64,000 nt of DNA from Cotesia glomerata (lineage: Eukaryota > Arthropoda > Insecta > Hymenoptera > Braconidae), in the NCBI RefSeq assembly GCF_020080835.1, contig NC_058159.1, forward strand, positions 9,238,001 to 9,302,000, in the 5' to 3' direction. The notes beneath the pieces were generated by a model that was not told the origin of the DNA, ran no database searches, and saw only the letters and a list, made by a program, of their open reading frames with translations. This document shows positions 25,278 to 35,875 of the stretch, in pieces; positions within the stretch are counted from its first letter, which is position 1, and every line of letters starts with the position of its first letter. The position numbers and the translations under genes were made by a program.

Positions 25278-26007
25278 AACCCGTACAAAAATGGATTGAT
25301 TACTTATCGATCACTGACTGATCAATCATCGATCACGGATTGATCAACAACTCATCGTTAATTGATCAATAATTGATCAGTCAGTAATCAACCACAGATC
25401 AATAAGAGATCACTTAAAGATCAATAACTGATCACTCTGAGGAGAATAATCTGATAGTGATCAATCAAAGATCAGTTAGAGATCACCCAGTAATCAATCA
25501 GCGACAATCTACAGATCACTCGGAGATATTATAAAAATTGTCCAGTGATGGGATAAAAATTGCTTGATACTGAAAATAAAATTTATTTAAAGTATTCTTG
25601 ATAATATTTTTTTTTTATTTCAGCTATTACTTTTGTATTTATTTATTATATTTATAGTTATATATTCAGTAATGATTACTTTATAAAGGGCCAATCTTTT
25701 CTTGATAATTAAATGGCCACTGTGTGATTTTCATTTAAACACTGGACGATTTTTATGCGATTTCCGAATGATCTATAGGTTGTCGCTGATTGATCACTGG
25801 GTGATCTCTAACTGATTTCTGATTGATCACTATCAGATTATTCTCCTCAGAGTGATCAGGTATTGATCTTTAAGTGATCTCTCATTGATCTATGGTTGAT
25901 TACTGACTGATCAATTATTGATCAATTAACGATGAGTTGTTGATCAATCCGTAATCAATAATTGGTCAGTCAGTGATCAATGAGTGATCAATCCATTTTT
26001 GTACGGG
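25278..26007. mobile_element. Long inverted-repeat element built of GATCA-rich units
   Basis: Arms of about 245 bp (25278-25525 and about 25765-26007) are inverted copies beginning CCCGTACAAAAATGGATTGA. About 240 bp of AT-rich spacer lies between them. Each arm is itself a string of degenerate units of 10-20 bp around TGATCA (TGATCAATAATTGATCAGT and the like), so it can fold at several scales. There is no ORF. It is probably a foldback transposon or MITE. Confidence 0.65.
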
Positions 26008-26278
26008 AAGGGCAGAAAGTATAGAGGATACGTACTTTCGACCAAGATATAAAGAAAAATGATTTTCAAGCGAATATGAATACACAGAAAGGAAAAATTC
26101 ATGACTCAAGTAAAATTTCCTTGGCTCAAGAAAATTTTTGGGTTCTAGAAGAAGTATTAAAATTCAGTTGATCGAAAAATTAAATTTTAAATCTTCATTG
26201 ATGAAAAATTTTTTTAAGTTAACGCAATTTTTGCAGTTCATTCAAGCACCTGATTTATCACATTGAGATTATTTACTT

Positions 26279-26650
26279 CCCGGGAAAAAATGATCAGGAC
26301 TGATCAGACCTGTTCATATCTGATCAGGCTTGAAATCCGACCTGATCAGTCCTGTTCATGTATGATCAGGCCTGAAATTAGGCCTGATCAGACCTGTCCA
26401 TGCCTATTCATGTCTGAAGGGTTAAATATGCTCAGACCTGATCAAGCCTGTTCATGCCTGCTCATGTCTGTTCATGTCTGAAGCATTAAATACGCTCAGA
26501 CCTGATCAGATCTGTCCAAGCCTGTTCATGTCTGAAGCATTAAATATGCTCAGACCTGAACAGACCTGTCCAAGCCTGTTCATGTCTGAAGCGTTAAATA
26601 CGCTCAGACCTGATCAGACCTGTCCATGTCTGATCATGTCTGATCTAGCC
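26279..26650 (+). repeat. CCTGATCAG-type tandem repeat with CCCGGG end
   Basis: It starts CCCGGGAAAAAATGATCAGG and continues as degenerate CTGATCAGRCCTGTTCATG units. It ends in about four units of about 54 bp of the form CAGACCTGATCAGACCTG...GAAGCATTAAATATGCT. An inverted relative with the same CCCGGG end lies at 42033-42166. The small frame across 26263-26481 has no coding support. Confidence 0.6.
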
Positions 26651-27466
26651 TAAAATAGATAAGGATTAAAACTCCATATATCAGCTAACAAGAACTGTTC
26701 ATGCATGATTTGCCCTCTTAAATGATATTTTAAGTCTGGAAGAAAAATTTTATCGAACTATAGACTGCAGTTCTATTTTTAAAATTAATTTGTTCCGTAT
26801 GACGTATCAGTTTCTATCCCCTTATAAATTTTAAATGTACAATAGAGTGTTCCAAAAAAAGTCGATAATTTTTTTTTTCGATTTCATGTAAAATTCTTGT
26901 TATATATGCTATAAAAAAATTTCTGTAAAAATTTGAGCCCTTAATATCAACTTGAAGAACTCCATCACCGAATTTGAAGATTTACCATTGATTTAACATA
27001 GAAAAATGATTTTTTAACCTTCATTTCTCCTGCAAACTATGTAGAACATTATTTTTCGGAAAAAACATCACTGATCCTTCTTCAGTATTTAATTTTGTAA
27101 AAAAAAAAGCTTAGGGTCCAGTCTCTAACGTCAACCCTCTCGTTTTTATTTGCGTTAAAAAATATAGATTTTTTAGAATTTCAATTTTGTCCATTTAATG
27201 TGTAAAATTTTGATCTCAGACCATAAAGTTTGAGGAAATTTTAGTAGATCGTTCAATGTTTCACAAATCTGTGCCAAGAAAATTTTTTGTATTATTTTTG
27301 GCTCCAAAATTGTGAGGTTTGCAATATCTATTTTAATGATTATTCGCTATAGTAATAAATTTTACAAAAAATTTTAAAATCTATCAACAAAATATCAAAA
27401 TTTCTTTATAACAGTCAACAAAACGCTGTATTTACGCTTCAATTCTTTCAATTTTATTATTTTGAA
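26651..27466. other. AT-rich region without a gene
   Basis: It contains stretches typical of old insect MITE interiors (GTTCCAAAAAAAGTCG) but no intact ends. There is no coding or RNA gene. Confidence 0.4.
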
Positions 27467-27617
27467 CTTCCCGCTAAGAAAATTGAAAATTTTCAAAAAT
27501 CGGGAAGTTATTGTTTCTACCCCGTTTTTCGAAAATCGAGTTTTCATCGGATCTCGACGTTTTAAGGTCCTAGGAAACTTCCCTGACTATTCCCGCAATG
27601 GTGTCTCTATGTCTGTA

Positions 27618-27685
<68 letters not shown>

Positions 27686-28182
27686 CCTCTCATAACTTTT
27701 GAACGGCTTTACCGATTTGATCGCGGTTGGAACCATTCGAAAGGGTTCGACTAAACTTAGATTTTGAATACAAGTTGGACCGATTCGGACTGGTAGAATT
27801 TGAAAAATCTTAAAAAAACTGCGAAAAAAATTTTTTTCAAATGTGGTTTTTTTTAATAACTTTCAAACACCAAAATTTCCGGTCTAATCAATTTGCGCTT
27901 AAAAATATATCATAGAGTTTAAAAAACTGCGTCTGATGCCGCTAATTGCATGAAAATCGCTTCATTTATTCAAAAGTTATTGCGGTTTGAAATTTAAAAA
28001 AATAGTGTTTTATTAAACTTGTACCAGACTTTTGAGCTCGCAGAGCTCAAAACTATACGAAAATTATATTTTTAAGCTCGAATAGCTCAAAATCGTAATA
28101 AGTGCGATTTTGATCGCTGAATTACGAAAGTAGCGGGAAGTTGCAGGGATGGCCTTCAGGGTTAACCGTTTTCCAAATTTTT
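27467..28182 (+). mobile_element. Foldback-family copy 6 with (TG)n core
   Basis: The unit runs from ACTTCCCGCTAAGAAAATTG through a TG tract (27622-27682) to GCGGGAAGTTGCAGGG and AACCGTTTTCCAAAT. It is shorter than copy 2 because one body unit is missing around 27860. The next copy follows directly. Confidence 0.65.
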
Positions 28183-28339
28183 AGCTTCCCGCTAAGAAAA
28201 TTGAAAATTTTCGAAAATCGGGAAGTTATTGGTTTTACCCCTTTTTGAGAAAATCGAGTGAGTTTTCATCAGATCTTGACGTGAAAAGGTCACAGGAAGC
28301 TTCCCTGACTATTTCCGCGATGGTGCCCGTGCGGCTGTA

Positions 28340-28429
<90 letters not shown>

Positions 28430-28684
28430 AACCTCTTATAACTTTTGAACGGCTCGACCGATCCGATCAAAATAGGTGGCAATCCAAAGAGTATCATTGC
28501 CATTAAATTTCGTGAAAATTTGAATCGATTCGGTTTGCTAAATTTTGAGAAATCTCAAAAATAAAATTTTCAAAAAATCGTATTTTTGGAATAACTTTTA
28601 AACGGCTTCACCGATCAATTCAAAAAACTAATCAGCTCTTAAGCTTAAAAAACCACGTCGATTGCCACCAGTCCCGTCAAAATC
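28183..28684 (+). mobile_element. Foldback-family copy 7, truncated by the LTR element
   Basis: It starts at the hairpin word (28186), contains TG 28344-28420, and proceeds normally until CCCGTCAAAATCGGTTG at about 28684. There it changes abruptly into Gag-coding sequence of the LTR element (minus strand). The expected continuation ATTCGTTCGAGAG is absent here and also absent at the far end of the LTR element (35.34 kb). Confidence 0.65.
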
Positions 28685-29094
28685 GGTTGTTGTAGTTTAA
28701 ATTCGCTGACCTGTAGCGAATTTAATGCATGAACCCATTCGTCGGCTTCATTCATGAATCGAGTCGTCGACCCCGTTTGATCAATCGTGCGCATTGATTG
28801 TTCACGAGCGCTTAATTTTCGCGTCTTTCGCTCTAAGTCTGCGACTTCGGCCTGAATTCGAAGTCGTTCAGCCGTAAGTCGTCGTTGCTCCAATACGAGG
28901 GAATCTTGTTCGATTCGGGACGTATCCTGCCTCGAGCTACTCGGAGGTGGCGTGAATACGCGACCAGGCAGAGTCGTAGGCGGTCGGAATGCTGGATTAG
29001 CGAGATCGTCCCCATTGTTCGCGGGGTCACGGTCTTGTGGAGGGTCCTGATCACGAGGTACCTGGTCCTTTACAGTCTTGTCGTCCGAAGTCAT
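28685..29094 (-). pseudogene. LTR-element Gag, N-terminal fragment
   Basis: The frame starts at ATG 29094, about 80 bp downstream of the primer-binding site, which is where gag is expected. About 137 codons remain: an acidic/Pro-rich start (residues 1-50), then a Gln/Glu/Arg-rich coiled-coil-like stretch (about 60-105), then NEADEWVHALNSLQ. It runs into the foldback repeat at about 28685, so the remaining residues of the open frame to 28645 are repeat-derived. The Gag body on the far side of the LTR (34177-35335) begins where this piece stops, as far as I can judge without alignment. Confidence 0.6.
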
Positions 29095-29174
29095 ACTCGA
29101 TTGGATAAATAAACGCGTTGGCCGAGTAATACCAAGAAAACTTTAATCGCGACGCGTCGATATCTCTTCGTGTA

Positions 29175-29192
29175 GCCCCACGTTGGGCGCCA
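29175..29192 (-). promoter_or_regulatory. Primer-binding site complementary to tRNA-Lys
   Basis: Read on the minus strand, TGGCGCCCAACGTGGGGC follows the LTR end. This is the complement of the 3' end of insect tRNA-Lys including CCA, as I recall that tRNA. It would prime minus-strand DNA synthesis. It fixes the orientation of the LTR and marks the sequence downstream as internal. Confidence 0.75.
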
Positions 29193-31721
29193 AAATTTAT
29201 AATGGTCTTTTCACTGGCACTGGCGTCGACAGGGCCGGAGAGCACCACCTAAAATGGCTGACCTGGGTTTCGAAGGTAGTTGGGCGCCAGGAACTTACCG
29301 TTCCACGATTCGAAGTCGTTGCCGTTTGTCATCGGGCGGCGGGTCGATGACGAAGAGATTTAAAATTCAAATGAATGGCGAAACGTAAAATGCTTAAATC
29401 TAAGTAAGCCCGGGAAAAGAAAAACAAAAAAAAACAGTAATCGCCGAATGTCTAGTCAACAATTTATTTTAACAGTCGCCAAGAATTATTAATAATTTTC
29501 CAAGAATTACTGTAATAACAGTTAAATCTTCACCGAATGAACGAACACTAATAACTAAAAGAAACAACAATAATATTGATACGTCAGTGGATCGCAGGTA
29601 ATAATTTAAATGACTTATAATTAATACGACGATGACGTAAGCAATTAATCGATCTTCAAATTACTTAATCAGAACCCAAAAATTATATTCGGTCCGTCAA
29701 TAGCGCGCAAAATTCCCAATTTAACTCATAATTAATAATACAAGGTAATAAACAAGTAGTTTTGCTCAAATTAATTAATAATAAAACTCAATTCGGTCCG
29801 TCGGTGGATCGCAAATGCTCAAGAGCAATTATACTTCATAATACAATACTCTAAATAATTAATTTATCTCAAAGTAACTAATAATTACTTATACGATGAA
29901 ATAAACAATTAATTTGTCTCAAACTAATTAATAATTCAATAAAAGCTTAAAGTTGGTCCGTCAATGGCTCGCAAATTCCCACGTTAGTTATAATTAATAA
30001 TACAATGGAATAAACAATTAATTTTTCTAAAATTAATTAATAATTACAGAAAAAAAAATGGAAACTCAGTCCGTCAACGGCTCGCACAAATTCCAAATGA
30101 ATTTATAATTAATCATACGATGAAATAACCAATTAATTTATCTCATAAATTAATTAAATAAGAAAAATTAAATTCGGACCGTCAATGGCTCGCCAATCCC
30201 CCAAGTAATTGCAATAGCAATTTAAACACAATTTAGCTTTAATTCGATGATGATTCGCAAAATAATAATTCAAATAATTCAAAATTCAACAATTTGGCGG
30301 GCTCGCGGTGGATAACTCATTACGGTCGGTAAATCGACTAAGCTTGCGGGTAGTTGAAGCTCGAGATAAGTTTGGGCTCGCGCTCGGAGATGGCGCGTCG
30401 GTCGGGCTAGCTGTCTTACACAGCTCCAAATTTCTCGGGCGTTACGTTTAATAACAACAACAACAAAAATCACGTTCAATTGTCGGTATATATCAATGTT
30501 CCAACCAATAAGACCATTAACAATAGTAATAATAATGTCAAACAGTTGGTTCAATGACAGCGTCTCGAACACAAAAAAAAAATAACAAAAAAATAAATAG
30601 TAAGAATCGAACGCTCGACTTTGAATCTACGTTTTAATGTACGAACACACACACAACTACACCCTGATGGTACCGGGCTTCTGAGTGTCATCACACACGT
30701 CTCGATAATCCGAAAGGAATTCAATAATTACTTTCGCAAAAAAAAATTAATACGAAAAAAAATTACACCAAAAATCAAACTGGTGAAATTCACTAAAATT
30801 GATCGCGATATCGCGGTGAGGACACCCTGGGGCTAGATTAGCGATTAGACTCACCCTGCGGCAGCAGTGAACCCCTCGGGTCGGTACTCGTCCAGGTAGC
30901 TGACTCTCAACGAAGTTGGCGGGATAGCAGGCAGAATAGCATTGATGTCTCGGCGATGGCGTCTCCCACGTGCACGTAATAATAATAATTAATCGTCACT
31001 CGGCAATAATCCACACAGTGGTCGTGAATAATAGCTTCGACAAGATACAACCGTAAATAATCTTAACAATGTGCAATATTTAACTCAGTAATGATGGTTA
31101 ATTGCGTTGTAAAATTGCGTCCAGATCAGAATCCATCAATTATGGCTGCCTCCTCGGCAACATGTGTTCTCTAGTTTTCCGTTAGTTCAAAAAACTCGCA
31201 TCCAATCAGCTCACGGCTTCTTCTAGCCAGCCGTTGTATTACGGGATGCGTCCAGTACTCGTTGCGATCGATGATTGGTCGATATGTCACTCGGTTCGGC
31301 TTACGGCCCCCAGATGGTGCCTCGCTTTGCTGACGTTGATCAACCACCGTCGTCATTCGTCGGTTTCAAATTTTGCTTCGCTCTCGCCGTGGTCCTCCTC
31401 CAAATGTCACGCTGGTCGTTGATGGCTCCGTGCAAATTCGCGGGTTCGTCTGATCACTCAACTTATTTTCGCTCTCACTCTAACATACTCTCTACAATAT
31501 TCACACTCGTCCATGCATAGTTTTCAAATTCGGCGCGGTTTCTGTTCTAAGTCTTACCTCGAGCTTCCCACTCTGATCAGGAGGCCGCTTGGGGCGACAC
31601 AGTCGCGTCGAATCTCCGCATTCCTTCAGCTGAGCCAAAATAATAATGATAAAGAAAATTAAAATAAAACAAATAGCCAAACTAGTATTTTGACATGGGG
31701 AATTTTTCCCATGTCACAACA
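29193..31721 (-). repeat. Long LTR (about 2.5 kb)
   Basis: The upstream border is set by the polypurine tract followed by TGTTGTGACATGG at 31721, and the downstream border by the primer-binding site at 29192. The exact 3' base is uncertain because no clear CA end abuts the PBS (the minus strand reads ACCATTATAAATTT). The tip holds a palindrome (31691-31716, TGACATGGG...CCCATGTCA). The interior carries a tandem repeat (29580-30200). No coding capacity is supported. Confidence 0.6.
29580..30205 (-). repeat. Tandem repeat inside the LTR, about 100-115 bp units
   Basis: About five or six diverged units each contain a word like CGGTCCGTCAATGGCTCGCA (near 29585, 29690, 29792, 29955, 30068 and 30175), followed by AATTAATAATA-type AT-rich sequence. 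Such arrays in LTRs can act as enhancers or simply reflect slippage. Confidence 0.65.
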
Positions 31722-31730
31722 CCTCCCCCC
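31722..31730 (-). promoter_or_regulatory. Polypurine tract
   Basis: On the minus strand GGGGGGAGG directly precedes the LTR start TGTTGTG. This is the expected primer site for plus-strand DNA synthesis. Confidence 0.65.
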
Positions 31731-32151
31731 AGACGTCGACTGGGAGCCACAGGGATCGCTAATTGTCGGTACCATGAGTCCCATCACCTGAAGTAAAGGT
31801 TAGGTTGCAATACGGAAGGATCGAACATATAATAAAAACATTTATTATCAAAGTTACATTCTAGTTACTCCGCTCAGCGGCACGTTGACTTACAGACTAA
31901 TAATACCATGTCGCAACGGCGACGGCAGAACAAAAAACGCAACGGCGTAAATACAAAAAAACTCAGTAGTGCCCCCTTCCTGGGCGGCAGAGATCGGGCC
32001 TCGCATGGTGACGACCAGAACGCAACGGCGTATCAAAACATAAATAGTTATATATCAAAAACAAGACAAAAAAAAATTCTAATAATAAAATAAAATAAAA
32101 AAAATATCTCTTTGGCCGACATATCGGCTACCTACGCCTCTTCGGCAGTGG

Positions 32152-32763
32152 CTAATGGCGTCCCTGGCGAAAATCGCTTGCTCGGGGCGGTAAACCAAAC
32201 ATTGTGGGGTTGCACCGAGGGCACTCCTCGAAATAAAACCCCTGGTGGCCACAGTGAGCGCAAAAGGTTCCCCGTGGGAAGGGGCACTCAGCCATCGGAT
32301 GGTTCAGGCCAAAGTTTCAGCAGCCTGCTTGTCGGATCGGTGGACGGTCGGGCTCCATCGCTCACATCCTAGAAAGGTCGCGCGACACCTTCGGCACCAA
32401 AGTCGGTGGCGTGTTACGGTGCAGCAGACTCACCGCATACTCCACCTGTTGAACGGGGCGCAGATGGCTCTCCAACACCTGCTTAGCACGACTCTGGCAC
32501 TGGCCTGGGCTGGAGATGACAGCTTTGCAGCAGGAGCAGCGCCACATCAGCGGAATCGCTGGTGTGGTGCTCGGTTGTGGTTGGAAGTACCACCATGCCT
32601 GCAACTGGGCCCAGAAACGGGCTCGTGATGCATGGCTCGACCCAATTCGAAGGCTTCGGCGGTGTTGCTCCTTGTCCTCCAGCAGCGGCTCTACCAACCC
32701 CGGTTGGTGGTTAGCGGCCCACTTGATGAGCTGGGCATACTGCCTAGCTTCGTAGTTGGACAT
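32152..32763 (-). pseudogene. Extra Cys-rich ORF downstream of integrase (unknown function)
   Basis: The frame starts at ATG 32763 (MSNYEARQYAQLIKW), about 74 bp after the integrase stop. It runs about 203 codons to TAG 32152-32154 if two compensating frameshifts (about 32412 and 32312) are allowed. Visible motifs in order: WRCSCCKAV with later Cys and His, then WCRRCRATFLGC in the shifted frame, then CPFPRGTFCAHCGHQG with EECPRC. These look like zinc-binding clusters. There is no signal peptide or membrane helix, so it is not an obvious envelope gene. I do not recognise the family. Cysteine pairs continuing across the shifts suggest a real, now broken, gene. Confidence 0.5.
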
Positions 32764-32836
32764 CCTGCAATGGGTACAATCACACACATAGAACATGCAA
32801 CGATAATACAAATACAGGGAGTCCTCGAGCTTCAAT

Positions 32837-33965
32837 TTAATCGTCGGTGTCGGGAGGGCGTAACGGCGCGCGGACAAGTCGCAGGGCCTTTACATGTTGT
32901 CGACCGGCTGGTCGATCATTTTGATCAGCGAGTTCGTACACGACAGGCCGAGATAGTATACGTCTCTTCGGAGTATTTACGCGCGAGTTTCGACGAGAAA
33001 CGATCGGCTCCTCGGGACAACGCGTGTTGTCTAACTCGAACGACATCTCCGACAGCAAAGCGCTCATCTCGATGATGACGATTATAATAGCGGGCTAGGC
33101 GTTCAAAACTACGTCCTAAATTGTCGGCTACCACGTCGTAAAGTTGAGTCAGTCGAGTCAGGCGGTTCTCCCAAGCGGTTGCGTCAGGGCAGGGGATGTC
33201 TACGTCACCTTCGACCAGTTTTCGGTAGTATTTCGGCGGTCTGGGTTGCCAGCCATAATTCAGCATCGCCGGAGAGACGTGTGACGAGCTGTGAACAGCG
33301 GTATTGTACGCGTGACGGAATTCGTGGACATGTTCGTCCCAAAGTCGGTGATCTAAATCGACGTAAGAAATAATCATCGTCTTCAAGACTCGATTGACGC
33401 GTTCTACAGGGTTCGCTTGAGCGTGGTACGGTGGTGTTCGGGAATGATGGATTCCATACGCACACGCGACTTCTTCCATCAATTTATTCGCAAATTCGGT
33501 GCCGTTGTCGGTCAACAACACTTCGGGACAACAAAATTCTCGAATGATCGTCGGTCCATCAGCCTTCCTAATCGGGCATAGTTCTACCCATTTTGTGAAC
33601 AAGTCTTGGAATACGACCATGTACTTGAACTGATTCTTACTGGCCGGGAATTCCATACAATCGGCGGCGACAACCGTCCAAGGCGTATGAACAGTTCGTC
33701 GGTACATCAGCCCAGCGGGTGGTTGCTGCGAAACCTTCGCAGTCTGGCAGGTCGGACATTCGGCGACGTAATTACGTACGTCTTCGTCCATTCCAGGCCA
33801 ATAATTGTCGACTGCGACTCGATCAACCGTTTTTTCGACTCCTAAATGGCCAGCTTCGGGTGGATCGTGATTTTCGGCGATTATTCCCTAATGCGCGGCT
33901 TTCGGTGGAACTAGTTTCCAGGCGTCCAGGTCCTCGATGACCTGCGCGATCATTCGATTCGGCTT
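32837..33965 (-). pseudogene. LTR-element integrase, frameshifted
   Basis: A DDE integrase. The N-terminal zinc site has ENHDPPEAGHLGVEKT then CPTCQ. The catalytic core shows VAADCMEFPAS (first Asp), LLTDNGTEF (second Asp) and HAQANPVERVNRVLK (Glu). The C-terminal part has a VGDVVRVRQ chromobarrel-like strand and ends VVYELADQNDRP. A TAG at 33888-33890 lies just upstream of the zinc site. A single-base-type frameshift near 32960 moves the C-terminus into the frame that ends at 32837. All three catalytic acidic residues remain. Immediately upstream should be RNase H, but the sequence passes to protease within about 30 bp. Confidence 0.8.
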
Positions 33966-34195
33966 TACGCGACGTCCCTTCCGTCGAGGTACGTTTTCGA
34001 ATTCCAATCATAAATATCGTCAGATCGTTTCGTCCACCAGCGTCCAGTCTGTCCATCGTAACAGATCTCGAAGGCGGCAATAGCATCCATGCCGAGAATC
34101 ATATCATAATTCAGTTTCGGGATTACTCGGACTTCGACGGGTCGCATCTCGCTGTTAATCAAGAGCGGCAAGGTAACTAAAGCATGTATCGACAT
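33965..34195 (-). pseudogene. LTR-element protease remnant
   Basis: About 76 codons with the C-terminal part of a retropepsin-like domain (YDMILGMDAIAAFEICYDG). The active-site DSG/DTG half is missing. The frame overlaps the end of the Gag body near 34177-34195. Reverse transcriptase and RNase H, which normally follow, are absent. Confidence 0.6.
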
Positions 34196-35335
34196 GACTG
34201 ATCCATCTGTGCTCTCGTCGTGTTATTTGGGTTACGTGGCGTATATCGATCGGGTTGATATGCCAGCTCTGGCATTACGCTTTCGTTTGGCGTAACCGGG
34301 GTGCGAGGCTGCATCCGGCGTCTTGGTCGATCATAATCACGTACGAGCCGATAGAGCTCGCCAAACGACGAGAAATCTTCACGGCGTAACACGACGTGAT
34401 ACTCCGAACGAAGATTATTGTACGCGAAGTTCAATTGTAGGCGTACTGGCAACGGTTCACTAACTAGTGCCCACATTGCCAGAAGGGAGTCTAGGTAATC
34501 CAACCCTGCCTCCAAAGGGCCCTGAGTACGGTTCACCACCTCGCCTAAAAGGCGACACTCAATGTCGGGTTCACCGAAACGCTATCGAAGGGCCTGGCAC
34601 AAGACGTCGTACGAATCGATGGCCCTTTTCATGTGGGTCCAACACGTCTTGGCCGCTCCTGTGAGTACCAGTGGCATCACCGCCAACATATCAGCGTCAT
34701 TATGGCCACATGTCATCTGGCAATCTTCCAGGCGTCGTAAAAAGGGTTCGAGTTTCGACAAGTCTTGTCCAGAGAACTTCAAGTTCCACGTGGACACGCG
34801 TTCGTACATGGCGGGCTGGTAATGCGCGCCCCCGGTACGCGAAAGACTATTGCGAGGGTCCAAATCAGGACACTCTCTCAAAATAGGCGAACATCCTGGC
34901 TGATTAGCATGCTGAGTCGCTTGGCTCATTGTGGAGTTCGCTGACGGTGGGTAACGTACCAGCATTGAACTTCGGGTGGTTTGTGGGCTTGGGATGGGTC
35001 GCCTGCGCCCTGGTGGCACGCCAGTCGACATAAGGGGTCGCGATTCCATCGGTAAATACCTCCCGGTACTCGTGGGTGTTGTATTAACCGTCAATAGACC
35101 AGTCGCCATTGTCGTAATCGTCGTCGTAGTCGTCATCGTCGTTGTCGCTGCTGCTCCGCAGCAAAGCGGCGAGATAAAGGAATTCTGGACCCCTTTGTCC
35201 GTGATTTCATCCGAGAATCGCGTGATCGGCTGATCTTCGAGGGTCCATACCGTTTCGGGATCAATATTGCGTTTCAATTCACGTAATAATCGGTCACGGA
35301 GAATGTCGGATAACCCTAATGGGTTCGCGTTGAGG
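34177..35335 (-). pseudogene. LTR-element Gag, central and C-terminal part
   Basis: One frame with a single TAG at 34582-34584. After a low-complexity Thr/Met/Pro-rich start come WNLKFSGQDLSKLEPFLRRL and TGAAKTCWTH, then GEPDIECRLLGEVVNRTQGP and LQLNFAYNNLRSEY, the typical Ty3/gypsy Gag capsid region. The C-terminal zinc knuckle is deleted. The frame opens at about 35335 with no ATG and no LTR or leader upstream. The N-terminus of Gag is found instead at 28685-29094, beyond the LTR. Confidence 0.7.
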
Positions 35336-35340
35336 GTAGT

Positions 35341-35875
35341 TATTGGGTGTTAGAATTTCAAATTTCCATTTCCAAACTGTAACTTCTACAAACTCGAAAT
35401 TAGGTAGAAATCTTTTATTTGTCATGAGGAGATCATCTCAAAGCAGATTCCAAAGAATTCTACTTCCGATAGGGATTGCGGGGGTGGGTGTTAAAATCTA
35501 AAATTTAAATTTCCAAACTGTAACTTCTGCAGACTCTAAATTTGGTAGGAATCTTTGTGTACGATGTAAAGTTTAGCTGAAAATCGATTTTCTCGAATTC
35601 TAAACCCAAAAGGAATTGCGGAGGCGTTAACAATGAAAATCTCTCATTTCCAATCACTAGTTTCTATGGACTCGAAGTTTTGTTGGAATCTTTTATTTAT
35701 AATGTAGAAATCATCTCGAATAGGATTTTACGAAATTCCTCCCCCACATAGGAGTGCGGGAGTGACGTCAAAAAATTCATATTCTTCGAATACAGTTCCT
35801 ACAGATATAAAATTTGATATAATCTCAAGAGAAACAGGCAGTTACCGGGATGGCCTCCAAAGTCAACGGATTAAA
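35341..35875 (+). repeat. Diverged tandem repeat, about 140 bp units
   Basis: Four units with a word like TTTCCAAACTGTAACTTCT followed by an ACTCGAA-type word and AGGAATCTTT. They end in GTTACCGGGATGGCCTCCAAAGTCAACGG, which resembles the end of the (TG)n foldback family. This is therefore probably an old relative of that family, and it forms the right flank of the LTR element. Confidence 0.5.

Larger units (their letters stand above)
28685..35340 (-). mobile_element. Ty3/gypsy-type LTR retrotransposon, apparently circularly permuted, no RT
   Basis: Minus-strand order from 35335 downward: Gag body, protease remnant, integrase, an extra Cys-rich ORF, polypurine tract, one long LTR, primer-binding site for tRNA-Lys, Gag N-terminus. 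Only one LTR is present. It has a PPT on its upstream side and a PBS on its downstream side, so it serves as 3' LTR for one part and 5' LTR for the other. The two Gag pieces do not overlap and meet at opposite outer borders. Reverse transcriptase/RNase H and the Gag zinc-knuckle and protease active-site regions are deleted. A long LTR with a tRNA-Lys PBS recalls the Osvaldo/Ulysses group. Confidence 0.7.

Noticed and set aside
25278..26007. CRISPR-like array because of regular GATCA words
   Set aside because: Units are degenerate and have no conserved repeat-spacer pattern. The whole is an inverted repeat in a eukaryotic genome.
28645..29248. Overlapping frames on both strands around the LTR primer site (28833-29054, 28885-29112, 29051-29248)
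   Set aside because: They lack motifs and conflict with the gag start placed 80 bp after a clear primer-binding site.
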